Shown here: one piece after another, positions 26,521 to 36,780 of the stretch | Layout: every line of letters begins with the position of its first letter | Position numbering within the stretch: the first letter of the stretch is position 1 | Assembly (NCBI GenBank): GCA_047600805.1 | Contig: JASGKG010000001.1 | Span: forward strand, 806,001 to 870,000 | Source of the DNA: JADKHC01 sp047600805 | Lineage (GTDB): Bacteria; Verrucomicrobiota; Verrucomicrobiia; Opitutales; Opitutaceae | Direction of reading: 5' to 3' | Length of the DNA: 64,000 nucleotides | Made by a program: the position numbers and the translations under genes | The notes under the pieces: generated by a model | The model's database searches: none | What the model was told of the DNA's origin: nothing | What the model saw: the letters and a program-made list of their open reading frames with translations, nothing else

Positions 26521-26546
26521 AGGACGCCTTTGGTGGAGCTCGACGT

Positions 26547-27104
26547 TTAGCGGTCCCAGTTGGGTTTGGGTGCTGCTTTGCCTGACGTGCTGCGGCGGAC
26601 GACCCAGTCGATGATCGCGGAGTCGTTTTTCTCGTGCAGGCGAACGACGCCGAGAAACTCGACGGGATTAATGTCGTTTGCCTTGAAAAACTTCCGATCG
26701 CCTCCGCAGCAGTACATCAGCGATGGCGGAAGCTCGCCACGGAGTTTAGCTTTTGCCTTCGGAATAATCCGCGGAAGCCATTCAATGCCGCGAACGGCTT
26801 CGGTTTTGGCCGGCATTTTTGTCTCATCGAGGACGGTTGTTGAAGCGACGCCTTGTTGAACGAGCAGGAAATAATCGCGCCGGGCAAATTCGATGCCGAG
26901 TGCCAATTCGAAGCCGGGTTCGCCGTAGTTGTTGTGATCTTCGGCGTAGTCGTAGAGGTGCTGCGCGGTGAGGCCGTTGGCCGTCAGAAAAGATTTCTCG
27001 TCGGCCGTGAAAAAGGTCTCGGCGCCGCGCTGTCCGGCGGCGTATTGGCTGGCGGCCTTTTCGTAAAGGGCACGGAACGTCTTCTGAAATTCGTAGTGTT
27101 TCAT
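26547..27104 (-). CDS. DUF5069 domain protein
   Basis: The 185-residue protein is of unknown function. The second half carries the DUF5069 pattern: LPRIIPKAKAKLRGELPP, MYCCGGDRKFFKANDINPVEFL and a short final helix. The domain is common in Verrucomicrobiota. The first half (FTADEKSFLTANGLTAQHLYDYAEDHNNYGEP) is a helical domain also seen beside DUF5069. The ATG at 27104 is preferred; a frame to 27149 adds a head without similarity. It stands alone. Confidence 0.82.
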   Translation of the reverse strand: MKHYEFQKTFRALYEKAASQYAAGQRGAETFFTADEKSFLTANGLTAQHLYDYAEDHNNYGEPGFELALGIEFARRDYFLLVQQGVASTTVLDETKMPAKTEAVRGIEWLPRIIPKAKAKLRGELPPSLMYCCGGDRKFFKANDINPVEFLGVVRLHEKNDSAIIDWVVRRSTSGKAAPKPNWDR

Positions 27105-27368
27105 AGCTTGCGGCAATTGGTACGCCGGATGAGTGCGAACGCAACTCACGACACTCTCGTTAAGCGAGGAGATCGCAGTGAACCAGGCGGATCACGAGGA
27201 TTTTGACCCTAACAGGGCCTGAGCTGAGCTTTGTTTCTCCCTATCGTCGCAAACCGGCAAAATTGACGCTATTTCGAGAGTGAAAAGGCCGGGTGGCTGC
27301 TTTCGAAGGTAGTTAGGGGGGGCTTCCTTAACTGACGCAGAGCTGTGCCGATAGCTTCTTTTTAAAAT

Positions 27369-30300
27369 ATGTCCATTTCTCCCCGTGAAAACGCACAAGC
27401 AGGGGCTGTGAAGGCTGAGCGGCACGCTTATGGGAAATGGGCGCACAGCAACATTCTGGTCCCGGTGCTGGTTGCGGTGGTCGGGATCGGTTTATGCGGT
27501 TGGATGTTCCTGCACCTCTATGCCGATTACCGTCGCAGCGATCACGTGCGTTTTGAAAATCTGGCTCGGACAGCAGAATCCAGCATCGACCAAGGCATAA
27601 AATTTTCAGCCAGTGCGTTGCGGGCGGCCCAGGCATTCTTTGACGCCACGCCCGCCATGTCCAGGGAGCGGTGGCATGCGTTTGCTGCAACACAGGACAT
27701 GCCGCACCGGTACAAGGGTATAAAAGGGCTGGGCGTAACCTTCGTAGTCCGTCCGCAGGAAGCTGCGGAATTTGTTGAAAACGTTCGTCGCGACGGTCGG
27801 CCCGATTTCTCGATCAAGCGGATTCCTCCCGGTCTGAGCACGAGGCCGAGAACAAGCGACGACAGCCAATACGTGATTACTTTCATGGAGCCGGAAAGCG
27901 CGGCCGACCAACCCGTGTTCGGCATCGATGTCGCTCCGGAGCCCATTCGAAGTGCGGGCATGGAAAAAGCGCGGGATCTTAACGAACCGGTGCTTTCTGA
28001 GAAATTGTATCTGTTGACCGATTCGACTCGGCGGTCAGCGTTTGCGCTTTATCAACCGTTTTATCGGGTGGGTGCTCCGGTCGACACCGTCGAACAGCGT
28101 CGTGCTGCGATTCGGGGTTGGATCTACGCGCGGTTGTTACCCGGGGATTTTCTTCAGGCGATTCTCTCCGCGCCGGAGCTCGGGGAGATCGAGCTCACCT
28201 GTTTCGTCGGGGACTCCCAAGCGGCCGAAAACCTAATCTACTCGACAGCGCCAAAGAAAACAGAAACGTTCGAGCGCGTGTCGAAAATCCAGCTGGCGGG
28301 GCAGGTCTTCACGCTCGGTTGGTCGCGCAGTCCGCGATTCGTTACGCAAAATATCGGGGCGCCGGTGCTGGCGTTTGTGTTTTCGCTGCTGGCGGTCGTG
28401 ATTCTGGCCTTCTATGTGGCAAAACTCCTTTCCTCCCGGCACGAGACGCGAGAGAAACTCGCGCAGCAGGATTCGGAGCTGAGTTATCAGAAGTTCGCAT
28501 TGGACCAGCATGCGATTGTGGCCGTCACGGACGCGAATGGGACAATAACGTACGCGAACGACAAATTCTGCCAACTGAGTGGTTATAGCCGCGAGGAACT
28601 GATCGGTCAAAATCACCGGATCATCCGCTCCGGCTTTCATCCGCCTGAATTTTTCCAGAAGCTTTATGCAACGATCACGCAGGGAAAAGTCTGGCAGGGG
28701 GAAATCTGCAACCGAAACAAGAACGGGCAGCTAAATTGGGTTTTTGCCACGATCGTGCCGTTTCTTGGCCGCGATGGACAACCCGAGAAGTACGTGGCGA
28801 TTCGCACCGACATCACGGAACGGAAGCGCGCAGAAGCCCATGCCGCAGAGCGCGAACGTCTGATTCGCGCCATCGCCAACGCAGTCCCAGGAATGGTCGC
28901 GCATTGGAGCGCGGATCTGCACTGCACCTTTGCCAATAGTGCCTACATAGAGTGGTTCGGGCGTCACCCCGAGGAGATGACGGGGATGCCCCTGATCGAT
29001 CTTCTCGGCGAAGAGCTGTTTCGTAAAAACGAGCGTTACGTTCGAGCGGTTCTTCGAGGAGAACCCCAGACTTTCGAGCGTACTTTGACAAAAGCAAACG
29101 GCGAGATCGGGCATACGCTGGCGCAATACGTTCCGGACATCGACCCTGCCACCGGTAAACCACGTGGATTCTATGTACTGGTTACGGACGTTACTGAGGT
29201 GAAGAACAAGTCCGCGGCTCTGCGGGAAGCAGTCCAACGTTTCCAACTCGCGGTGGCGATCGCCGAAATAGGAGTTTGGGAGTGGAACCTGGCGACAAAC
29301 GAGATTCAGGCGGACGAACGGGTTTTCGAGGTGTGCGGTCTTCCGCGCGGTTTGGATGGCTGTTTCCAATACGACGTTTGGCGGTCTTTGGTTGTTCAGG
29401 AGGATCTTTCCACCCAAACGGCCACGCTGGCGCACGCCATCGAAACCTGTGGCCGGACACGTCGGCAGTTCCGAATCAAGCGGCTGAACGACGGACAGAT
29501 CCGTTATATCGAATCGGAGGAGCAGGTGATACCCGATGCGTCTGGAAAGGCGGCGCGCGTGATCGGAGTCAGCAGAGATGTCACCGATGTGGTGCTAGCG
29601 GAAACAGCCTTGATGGAAAGCGAAGCGCGCACACGGCTTTTCGCGGAACACGCGCCGGCCTCGGTCGCCATGTTCGACAAGGAGATGCGGTATCTTGTCG
29701 CGAGCAAACAATGGACGGTGGAACACAAATTGGACCGCGAAGCGATCGTTGGTCGCTGCCATTACGATTTGTTTCCCGACACCTCGACGCGATGGAGGGA
29801 AATTCACGCCCGTTGTCTTGCGGGTGAGATGGAGACGTCGCTCTCGGATTCAGTTGTGAAGACGGATGGCTCTGTCCAATGGTTGCAGTGGGAAGTCCGG
29901 CCATGGCGGGCGGCCAACGGTGAAATTGGCGGTATCATCATGTTTTCGCTGGATATTACCAAGCGGAGGGAAACTGAATTAAGCTTGGAGAAGGCTCGTG
30001 ACGAAGCGCTCGCGGCCTCCCGGTTGAAGTCTGACTTTCTGGCAACTGTCAGCCATGAAATACGCACCCCGATGAATGGCGTGATCGGGATGGCGACGCT
30101 GCTTGCGCAAACGCCGTTGGATAATCGTCAGCAGGAGATGGCCAACGCACTGGTGAACAGCGCGGAGCGGCTATTGGTGATCATCAACGACATCCTTGAC
30201 GTTTCGAAGATCGAAGCAGGGAAGATGCGAATCGAGCCGGTTTCGTTTAACCTACACGAGGTGGTTGAGGAGACGGTGGCCTTGATGGCTCCTTCGGTTC

Positions 30301-31970
30301 ACAAAAAGAACCTACGGTTTGTTGGCGAGGTGGACCCGATGCTCGCGACGGGTTTCTTCGGCGACAGCGGCCGGCTCCAGCAAGTGCTCACGAATCTGGT
30401 CGGCAATGCCGTCAAGTTCACGCTTCACGGCGAGATTCGCGTCGTAGCACGCGCGCTGCAAATGGCGGAAAAAACCGGATCTTTCCGGATTACGGTTTCC
30501 GATACCGGCGTGGGAATTCCCGAAACCGCCAAAAAGAATTTGTTTCAGCCGTTCACCCAAGCCGACGGAAGCACGACGCGGCGCTTTGGAGGGACGGGCT
30601 TGGGTTTGGCGATCAGCCGACAGCTGATCTCGCTTATGGGAGGAACCATCGGCTTTGAGAGTACTGAAGGCGTTGGCTCTACGTTCTGGATAGAGATGGA
30701 GTTGCCGCGTGTGAACTTGCCGCAGAACGAAAGCCCCGAAGCGATCCCCGCCGAGGCGCACGTCTTAATTGTGGATGATCATGAGGTGAACCGCATGGTG
30801 CTGATGCGGCTGCTGGATGCGATGCATGTCTCTGCAAAGGCTGTGCCCGACGCAAACGAAGCGATCGATGTGCTTCGGGCCGCGAGGAAATCGTCGACCC
30901 CCTTCAATGCGGTGATCCTCGATTGCAGCATGCCTGGGACCGACGGGCTGGCGCTCGCGCGAATGATTCGTAACAACGCGGACCTCGCGGATATTTGTCT
31001 CATCCTGCTGACCTCGATGGGGGAGACGATTGAGCCATCTATTTCAGCAAATTTGAAGCTGCACGCTGTCCTTACGAAGCCGGTTCGGGAGAACCTGTTG
31101 AGGCGTTCTCTTTTGAGAGCTTTTGGCAGGCGTGATACCCCGGTGCCCTTTCAAAAACGTCAAACACTCGGGGGCCGCGGTCTGCGATTGCTATTGGCGG
31201 AAGACAACGAAACGAACCAATTCGTTGCCCGCCTCATGCTGGAACAGTTGGGCCATTCCATCACTGTTGCCGGGAACGGGAAAGTAGCCCTCGACCGACT
31301 CGCAAGCGAATCTTTCGATGCGGTGCTCATGGACTGCCAAATGCCCGAGTTGGACGGTTACGAAACAACGCGACAAATCCGGTCGGGCAAGATGCCGGGG
31401 ATCAGTAGCAACGTCCCAATTATCGCGCTCACCGCGTTCGCCTCTCCGGCGGATCGCGAGCGGGTTCTCTCGGCCGGCATGGACGATTTTGTTTCGAAGC
31501 CGCTGAGCAAAGAAACGCTTCACGCTGCTTTGGGCCGCTGCGGGCTGATCGATGGAGGAGGGCGTGTGCGCAAAGTACCTCAACCACCAGTACGCGACTC
31601 CTCCATTGCAAATTTTCAGACGACGATCTTTGACCCCACGCAAAAAACGAAGCTCTCTGCGTTGCAGACGCCCGAAGGCGGTACGGTTTGGGACAAGGTC
31701 CTGAGCGTCTTTCAAAAAGAAATGCCTTCACGTTTAGCGATGGCGAATGATTTAGCTGGTGAGGGAGATGGAGGAAAACTCGCCACGGTTGCACATACGA
31801 TTGCGGGAAGTGCAGCCATCGTCGGGGCGCCGGTGCTGAGGGCTGCAAGTTTGGCCCTGGAGAAAGTCGCCAACAACGGTGAGAACGACAAGATCGCGGA
31901 CAGCCTTAATGAATTGAACGTGGCGTGGAGGGCACTTGAAGAGGAACTCAATAAAATCGCCAAAACATGA
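27369..31970 (+). CDS. hybrid sensor histidine kinase: CHASE, four PAS, HisKA-HATPase, two receivers, Hpt
   Basis: The 1533-residue membrane kinase has helix 1 (about 29-52), a CHASE-type outer sensor (about 60-300, with FEPESAADQP-like and KARDLNEPVLSEKLYLLTD motifs) and helix 2 (about 327-354). Four PAS domains follow from about 370, 494, 620 and 750. The phospho-acceptor His896 is in SHEIRTPMNG, and the ATPase has GNAVKFT, DTGVGIPE and GTGLGLAIS. Two receivers have Asp1185 (VILDCSMPG) and Asp1322 (VLMDCQMPE). A C-terminal Hpt domain has His1476 in AHTIAGSA. This is a complete multistep phosphorelay in one protein. It overlaps the next gene by 4 bases, so the partner regulator is translated with it. 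The input signal is unknown; CHASE domains often sense small organic ligands. Confidence 0.94.
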   Translation: MSISPRENAQAGAVKAERHAYGKWAHSNILVPVLVAVVGIGLCGWMFLHLYADYRRSDHVRFENLARTAESSIDQGIKFSASALRAAQAFFDATPAMSRERWHAFAATQDMPHRYKGIKGLGVTFVVRPQEAAEFVENVRRDGRPDFSIKRIPPGLSTRPRTSDDSQYVITFMEPESAADQPVFGIDVAPEPIRSAGMEKARDLNEPVLSEKLYLLTDSTRRSAFALYQPFYRVGAPVDTVEQRRAAIRGWIYARLLPGDFLQAILSAPELGEIELTCFVGDSQAAENLIYSTAPKKTETFERVSKIQLAGQVFTLGWSRSPRFVTQNIGAPVLAFVFSLLAVVILAFYVAKLLSSRHETREKLAQQDSELSYQKFALDQHAIVAVTDANGTITYANDKFCQLSGYSREELIGQNHRIIRSGFHPPEFFQKLYATITQGKVWQGEICNRNKNGQLNWVFATIVPFLGRDGQPEKYVAIRTDITERKRAEAHAAERERLIRAIANAVPGMVAHWSADLHCTFANSAYIEWFGRHPEEMTGMPLIDLLGEELFRKNERYVRAVLRGEPQTFERTLTKANGEIGHTLAQYVPDIDPATGKPRGFYVLVTDVTEVKNKSAALREAVQRFQLAVAIAEIGVWEWNLATNEIQADERVFEVCGLPRGLDGCFQYDVWRSLVVQEDLSTQTATLAHAIETCGRTRRQFRIKRLNDGQIRYIESEEQVIPDASGKAARVIGVSRDVTDVVLAETALMESEARTRLFAEHAPASVAMFDKEMRYLVASKQWTVEHKLDREAIVGRCHYDLFPDTSTRWREIHARCLAGEMETSLSDSVVKTDGSVQWLQWEVRPWRAANGEIGGIIMFSLDITKRRETELSLEKARDEALAASRLKSDFLATVSHEIRTPMNGVIGMATLLAQTPLDNRQQEMANALVNSAERLLVIINDILDVSKIEAGKMRIEPVSFNLHEVVEETVALMAPSVHKKNLRFVGEVDPMLATGFFGDSGRLQQVLTNLVGNAVKFTLHGEIRVVARALQMAEKTGSFRITVSDTGVGIPETAKKNLFQPFTQADGSTTRRFGGTGLGLAISRQLISLMGGTIGFESTEGVGSTFWIEMELPRVNLPQNESPEAIPAEAHVLIVDDHEVNRMVLMRLLDAMHVSAKAVPDANEAIDVLRAARKSSTPFNAVILDCSMPGTDGLALARMIRNNADLADICLILLTSMGETIEPSISANLKLHAVLTKPVRENLLRRSLLRAFGRRDTPVPFQKRQTLGGRGLRLLLAEDNETNQFVARLMLEQLGHSITVAGNGKVALDRLASESFDAVLMDCQMPELDGYETTRQIRSGKMPGISSNVPIIALTAFASPADRERVLSAGMDDFVSKPLSKETLHAALGRCGLIDGGGRVRKVPQPPVRDSSIANFQTTIFDPTQKTKLSALQTPEGGTVWDKVLSVFQKEMPSRLAMANDLAGEGDGGKLATVAHTIAGSAAIVGAPVLRAASLALEKVANNGENDKIADSLNELNVAWRALEEELNKIAKT

Positions 31971-32620
31971 AAATACTCGTTGCTGAAGATGATTCTGTCG
32001 CGCTGACGATCCTGGAGGACAGTCTGCGTTTATTCGGGCATGTAGTGGTGGTGGCGAACGATGGTGAGGAAGCATGGGCGGCGCTGCAGGATATTGGCAT
32101 CCGTCTCGTGGTGTGCGATTGGACGATGCCAAAATTGGACGGTTTGGAGCTTTGCCGCCGCGTACGCTTTCGACCCGCCGATTATGTCTATTTCGTTCTG
32201 CTTACCGGAGCGGAAGCGACCAGTGCCAACCGCGACAAAGCGATGGCGGCAGGGGTGGACGATTTTCTCTCGAAGCCTGTCGATATTGATGAGTTAAAGA
32301 TGCGCGTGCATGTTGCACAGCGGATTCTGCAGTACACGACTCAAATCCAAAAGCTCGAGTCGCTGATTCCGATCTGCGGCTACTGCAAAAACGTGCGGGA
32401 CGATCAAAGCTACTGGCAGAAAATCGAGACGTATATCGCTGAGCGCACGGGCGCTGGTTTCAGTCACTCGATCTGCCCGGACTGCTACAAGAAACACATC
32501 ATTCCACAATATGAAGAGCTCGGGATAAAAGATTATCCCAGGGAAATCACGACACACCAGACGATCCGCGTGCAGGGCGGCCGCGTTATGCCGCCGGACG
32601 GAAATCGATCAGGCGTTTGA
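31967..32620 (+). CDS. response regulator with C-terminal cysteine-rich (zinc-ribbon-like) domain
   Basis: The 217-residue protein has a receiver at residues 1-125 (VAEDDSVA; Asp51 in VVCDWTMPKLDG; Lys in FLSKPVD). After a linker helix (AQRILQYTTQIQKLESL) there is a domain with two Cys pairs, IPICGYCKNVRDD and HSICPDCYKKH, flanking the WQKIETYIAERTGAGFSH segment. That cassette is seen behind PAS or receiver domains in many bacteria and may bind zinc; its role is unknown. There is no DNA-binding or enzymatic domain. The start overlaps the kinase stop (ATGA). Its 3' end overlaps the rnr 3' end on the other strand by 35 bases. Confidence 0.9.
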   Translation: MKILVAEDDSVALTILEDSLRLFGHVVVVANDGEEAWAALQDIGIRLVVCDWTMPKLDGLELCRRVRFRPADYVYFVLLTGAEATSANRDKAMAAGVDDFLSKPVDIDELKMRVHVAQRILQYTTQIQKLESLIPICGYCKNVRDDQSYWQKIETYIAERTGAGFSHSICPDCYKKHIIPQYEELGIKDYPREITTHQTIRVQGGRVMPPDGNRSGV

Positions 32621-34829
32621 AGCGATCGACTTTGTCGACCACCACCATCAAGCGCCCGTTCACCTCAAAACGTTTTTTCGTGCGGCGGCCCACGAGGGCG
32701 GTGCCGGTGTTGTTGGACGTATAATGATCGTCGACGAGCGTGTTGGCTGAGACGAAACCGAAAGTCATCGATTCCACGAGTTCGACAAAAAAGCCGTTCG
32801 CGCGGACATCGGTGATGACCGCCTCGAGCCGTGTTTTTTGTTTCTTCGTCAGTTCGCGATCGAAGAATTCCACCAGTTTAATTTTCACGCTTTCGCGCTC
32901 CGCTTCAGCGCTGTTGACCTCGGTCGAGCTGAGATGATCGCCGATCGCGTCCATATTGCCGGCGCCGTAGTCGAAACGATAGCCGGCGGGTACCGGGTGG
33001 CCTTCGTGTTTGATCAGGTAATAATCCAAAACCCTATGCACAACGAGATCGGAATAGCGGCGAATTGGAGATGTAAAGTGGGTGTAGTCTTTTTTGTGGA
33101 GGCCGTAGTGCCCGTCGGGCGTGCCACGATAGCAAGCCTTGCGTAGGCTGCGAAGCAGTTGTGTGCGGAGCGTGTAACCCTGCGGGTGCTTATCGAGTGT
33201 CTCAATGAGCCGGACCATGTCTTCGCGTCGCCTCAAATCGCCCGCCTGAATTTCGAAGGTGGCGAGCAATTGGCTGAACTCCAGCAGGCGCTCTTCGTCA
33301 GGTTCGTCATGCACGCGATAGATCGACGGGAGATGATGAGTGCGTGTGAGCCGGGCAATCGCTTCGTTCGCAGCCAGCATGAACTCCTCGATGAGCTGAT
33401 GACTTTCGTCGTTGACGATCTTCTCGAGGCGATCGGCGTAACCCTGTTCGTCGACGAAGATCTTCGTTTCCGGCATGTCGAGATCGAGGCTGCCGTGGCG
33501 CATGCGATCCGAGCGAAGCCGACTGGCAACGGCCCACAGTTTTCGCAACCAGCTCTGCAGGTCGACCAATTCCAAATCGGTAAGCGAGCTGAGCGCCCGG
33601 CCTGTCGAACCCGTTTGATGCTTGGGCGGCAACGGCAACGCGCGGATATTATCGAGATTGTTTTCGAACAGCAGCGCGTAGGCCTGCCGATAGGTTAGGC
33701 GCTTGCGGCTGCGGATGACGGTGTTGGCGTAAGTCGTTTCTTTTAGCCTGCATTTCTTGTCGAACACGAGAAACACGGCTTTGCAGAGGCGGTCTTGCGC
33801 TTCGACCAACGAGCAAAGGCCATTCGAAAGTTTTTCCGGCAACATCGGAACAACGGTGCCGACGAGGTAGGTGGAATTGCCCCGCCGGTACGCTTCGCGA
33901 TCCAGCGCCGTTCCCGTTTTCACGTACGCGCTGACGTCGGCGATGTGTATGCCGACGCGCACGTCTCCTTCGTCCAAGGTTTCGAGAGACAGGGCATCGT
34001 CAAAATCCTTGGCATCGTCCGGGTCGATCGTGAACGTGGGCACCTCGCGGTAATCGAGCCGCCCGACAAGCTCGGAAGGCCGCACGTGGTCGGGGAGGGA
34101 GGCGACTTCACGCTCCACGTCGACGGGGAAGGCTGTTTCGAGCCCGAATTTTCTGTAGATGCCAGCTAGTTCGGCGCGAGGCTCGAAGGTCCGGCCGAGT
34201 CGTTCGATGATGTGGCCCTCCAGCGGTTTGTGCCGTGTCGTCCAGTCGTGGAGCTTTACCACGACTTTGTCACCGACGGTCGGGGCCGGTTTGATCGTGC
34301 CGGTGGTTGGATCTGAAACGACGATTTCCTGGTAGAAACGCGGATCATCGGGCCGTACGTAGAAACTGCTGCGCACTTTTTGCAGGGTGCCTACCACGGT
34401 ATCGCGACCGCGCGCAATCACGCGCACGACGCGTCCCGTTTGCTCGGTGCCATGGCCGTCGCGCCGTCGTTGCAGCGCGGCATAGACGCCCACCGCCACG
34501 CGGTCGCCGTGGAGCGCGACGCCCGTGTCCTCCGCAGCGATGAAGATGGGATTTACGCTTTCGCCGAGTTCAGTATCGGGAATGAACGATGCGGAGCCCC
34601 CTTGTCGGAATTGGATGCGTCCAACGAGTTCGTCCTGCTCTGCGGGCAAAGCGATGCGATCGCCTTTGACCAGGCGGAGTTCGCCGTGCGAGAGAAGAAT
34701 GCGAACCTCGTGGGCGAGCGACTTTCGCTCTTTCTTTTTTAATCCGAGCTGGCGGGCTAAGTCGGGTTCGTTGGCCGGCCGGTACTCGGGTTGTTGGACG
34801 AGAGCGAGGAGACGTTCGCGGAGCTTCAT
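32586..34829 (-). CDS. rnr: ribonuclease R
   Basis: This 3'-5' exoribonuclease degrades structured RNA in the cytoplasm. The 747-residue protein has an N-terminal winged-helix-like region, two cold-shock-type domains (GRIQFRQGGSASFIPD), the RNB catalytic core with FTIDPDDAKDFDDALS (metal-binding Asp residues) and RVGIHIADVSAYVKTGTALD, the segment YTHFTSPIRRYSDLVVHRVL, and a C-terminal S1 domain. The usual basic tail is short (RFKRLIDFRPAA). The ATG at 34829 begins MKLRERLL; a frame to 34955 adds a Cys-rich head without similarity. The 3' end runs 35 bases into the convergent response regulator gene. Confidence 0.95.
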   Translation of the reverse strand: MKLRERLLALVQQPEYRPANEPDLARQLGLKKKERKSLAHEVRILLSHGELRLVKGDRIALPAEQDELVGRIQFRQGGSASFIPDTELGESVNPIFIAAEDTGVALHGDRVAVGVYAALQRRRDGHGTEQTGRVVRVIARGRDTVVGTLQKVRSSFYVRPDDPRFYQEIVVSDPTTGTIKPAPTVGDKVVVKLHDWTTRHKPLEGHIIERLGRTFEPRAELAGIYRKFGLETAFPVDVEREVASLPDHVRPSELVGRLDYREVPTFTIDPDDAKDFDDALSLETLDEGDVRVGIHIADVSAYVKTGTALDREAYRRGNSTYLVGTVVPMLPEKLSNGLCSLVEAQDRLCKAVFLVFDKKCRLKETTYANTVIRSRKRLTYRQAYALLFENNLDNIRALPLPPKHQTGSTGRALSSLTDLELVDLQSWLRKLWAVASRLRSDRMRHGSLDLDMPETKIFVDEQGYADRLEKIVNDESHQLIEEFMLAANEAIARLTRTHHLPSIYRVHDEPDEERLLEFSQLLATFEIQAGDLRRREDMVRLIETLDKHPQGYTLRTQLLRSLRKACYRGTPDGHYGLHKKDYTHFTSPIRRYSDLVVHRVLDYYLIKHEGHPVPAGYRFDYGAGNMDAIGDHLSSTEVNSAEAERESVKIKLVEFFDRELTKKQKTRLEAVITDVRANGFFVELVESMTFGFVSANTLVDDHYTSNNTGTALVGRRTKKRFEVNGRLMVVVDKVDRFKRLIDFRPAA

Positions 34830-35099
34830 TCCTGAGTGTGTTACGTTGTAAGGGGAACGCATTCTCCTCGATCCACAAGCGCAGAGTTCGTGCGGGGCAG
34901 CTGACAGTGCTTCGTTTCGAACGGCCGGACCTGACGACGGGGCGATACTCTGCACGTGCGCCGATTTTAACTTTTGTCTCCCGTGAGTTCCCGACTGTCC
35001 AATGCCGGATTTTCCTGACGCAAGCTGGTGGTTTGGAACGATCTAGTTTTGCAGCTTTGTGGTTGGAAACGTTGCCGGTTGTTGCCTACTTTTAGCTCG

Positions 35100-36542
35100 A
35101 TGAAAATCGTCCACGCAGCCAGCGAGCTCTTCCCTTACGTCAAAACCGGTGGTTTGGCCGACGCCGTAGGATCGCTTTGTACCGCGCTGGCAGATCGCAA
35201 TCACGAAGTGGCGGTTTTCCTTCCTGGCTACCGCGCTGTTTTGGAACACAAGCTTGCTGCGGGTGCCGAGCGTCTGCTGAAGCTGAAGATCGAGATGGGC
35301 GACTATTTCATCAGCGGCGAGGTACGGATGTTTTCGCCGAAACCGAATCTCAAGGTCTATCTCGTCTGCCGCGAGGAATACTTCGACCGCAAGGGTATAT
35401 ATGGCACCGGTGAACGCGACTTTGAGGATAATCACCTTCGCTATATTTTCTTTTGCAAGGGTATCGTGGCTACATTGCAGATGGAGAATCTGAGGGCGGA
35501 TATCGTGCACGCGCACGACTGGCAGGTGGCGCTGTTGCCGGTTTTGTTGAGGCATGCCGAACAACGTCACGGAACCATGTTGGCGCTGAAGACGATTTTC
35601 ACGATCCACAACATCGCGTTTCAAGGCGTGTTTCCGATGAGCTCTTTTTACCGCACGAATTTGCCCAATGAGCTCAAGGGCATCGACGGCCTCGAATACT
35701 ATGGGCAAATGAGCTTCATGAAGGCGGGTATTCTTTTTGCTGACCGTGTGACCACAGTGAGCCCGCGTTACGCGCAGGAGATCCAGACACCGCAGTTCGG
35801 TTGCGGCCTGGACGGCGTGATTTCCACCCGCGCCGAAGATATCGTCGGATTGGTGAACGGCCTCGATACTGCGGTCTGGAATCCCGCGACAGACGAGCAC
35901 CTGCCCTCGAGATACTCGGCGAAAGATATGTCGGGCAAGGCGCTCTGCCGGACCGAGCTTCTCACGCGTTGTGGCTTCAACCCCGAGTCGACCGCCCCGA
36001 TCTTTGGCATGATCTGCCGCCTTACAGAACAAAAAGGCGTCGACCTGCTGTTGGCGAACCTAGACTTCTTCCTAAAGAAGGACTGCCGGCTTGTTGTGCT
36101 TGGGACCGGCGAGGCGCGCTTTGAAAAGGCGCTTCGGGACCTTGCGGCGGCGGCGCCTGCGAAAATCTCTTTGGTAGCGCGCTTGGACGAAGCCATGAGC
36201 CACTTGGTCGAAGCTGGCAGCGATTTCTTCCTGATGCCATCGCTCTTCGAACCATGCGGACTGAACCAAATGTATTCACAGGCCTATGGAACCGTTCCGC
36301 TCGTGAGCCGCGTGGGCGGCCTTTACGACACCGTGATTGATGCCGGTACGGATCCGGCCGCGGGCACAGGAATTACCTTCCCACCTACCGCTCAAGGTTT
36401 GCTCCACGGCTTGGAACGCGCGTTGAAATTATTCGCCGACAAAACCGCTTATGCCTCGGTTCAAGCTCACGGAATGGCCCGCGATTTCAGCTGGAAAAAC
36501 GCGTCGGTCGCCTACGAGCGCCTGTACGACGAATCGTTGTGA
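35100..36542 (+). CDS. glgA: glycogen synthase (ADP-glucose type)
   Basis: The 480-residue GT5 transferase extends glycogen from ADP-glucose in the cytoplasm. The N-terminus has the donor-binding motif VKTGGLADAVGSL, followed by DIVHAHDWQVALLP, the TIHNIAFQGVFP segment, VSPRYAQEIQT, and in the second domain GLVNGLDTAVWNPATD, GMICRLTEQKGVDLL and the C-terminal MPSLFEPCGLNQMYSQAYGTVPLV. Length is normal. The frame is open upstream to 35028, but similarity starts at 35100 (MKIVHAASELFP). No other glg gene is adjacent. Confidence 0.96.
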   Translation: MKIVHAASELFPYVKTGGLADAVGSLCTALADRNHEVAVFLPGYRAVLEHKLAAGAERLLKLKIEMGDYFISGEVRMFSPKPNLKVYLVCREEYFDRKGIYGTGERDFEDNHLRYIFFCKGIVATLQMENLRADIVHAHDWQVALLPVLLRHAEQRHGTMLALKTIFTIHNIAFQGVFPMSSFYRTNLPNELKGIDGLEYYGQMSFMKAGILFADRVTTVSPRYAQEIQTPQFGCGLDGVISTRAEDIVGLVNGLDTAVWNPATDEHLPSRYSAKDMSGKALCRTELLTRCGFNPESTAPIFGMICRLTEQKGVDLLLANLDFFLKKDCRLVVLGTGEARFEKALRDLAAAAPAKISLVARLDEAMSHLVEAGSDFFLMPSLFEPCGLNQMYSQAYGTVPLVSRVGGLYDTVIDAGTDPAAGTGITFPPTAQGLLHGLERALKLFADKTAYASVQAHGMARDFSWKNASVAYERLYDESL

Positions 36543-36737
36543 GAAATCGCCCTTCATTGGCGAGCAGGAGAACATAACCGGAAATAGTGGGCGCCTGCAA
36601 ATAGGACAGCCTCCGCGGGGAAGAATCACCAAGGCAGGGGCTCGCTCGAATCAACCCCGAAGAGTTCTGCTTCGTTTACGTCGGTGTGCCCAAACTAACC
36701 CGTAGGACGCAAAGCTCTCCCGTCCATTTCGGAACGA

Positions 36738-36765
36738 GGAAACAAGGGCGCAGCAAGACTGCGCC
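36738..36765 (-). terminator. probable terminator of the arn-like operon
   Basis: On the minus strand the 7-bp stem GGCGCAG with CTGCGCC (loop TCTTG) is followed by CTTGTTT. It lies just after the last gene of the operon. The T-run is weak. Confidence 0.6.
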
Positions 36766-36780
36766 TCAAGGTCCCTTGGG

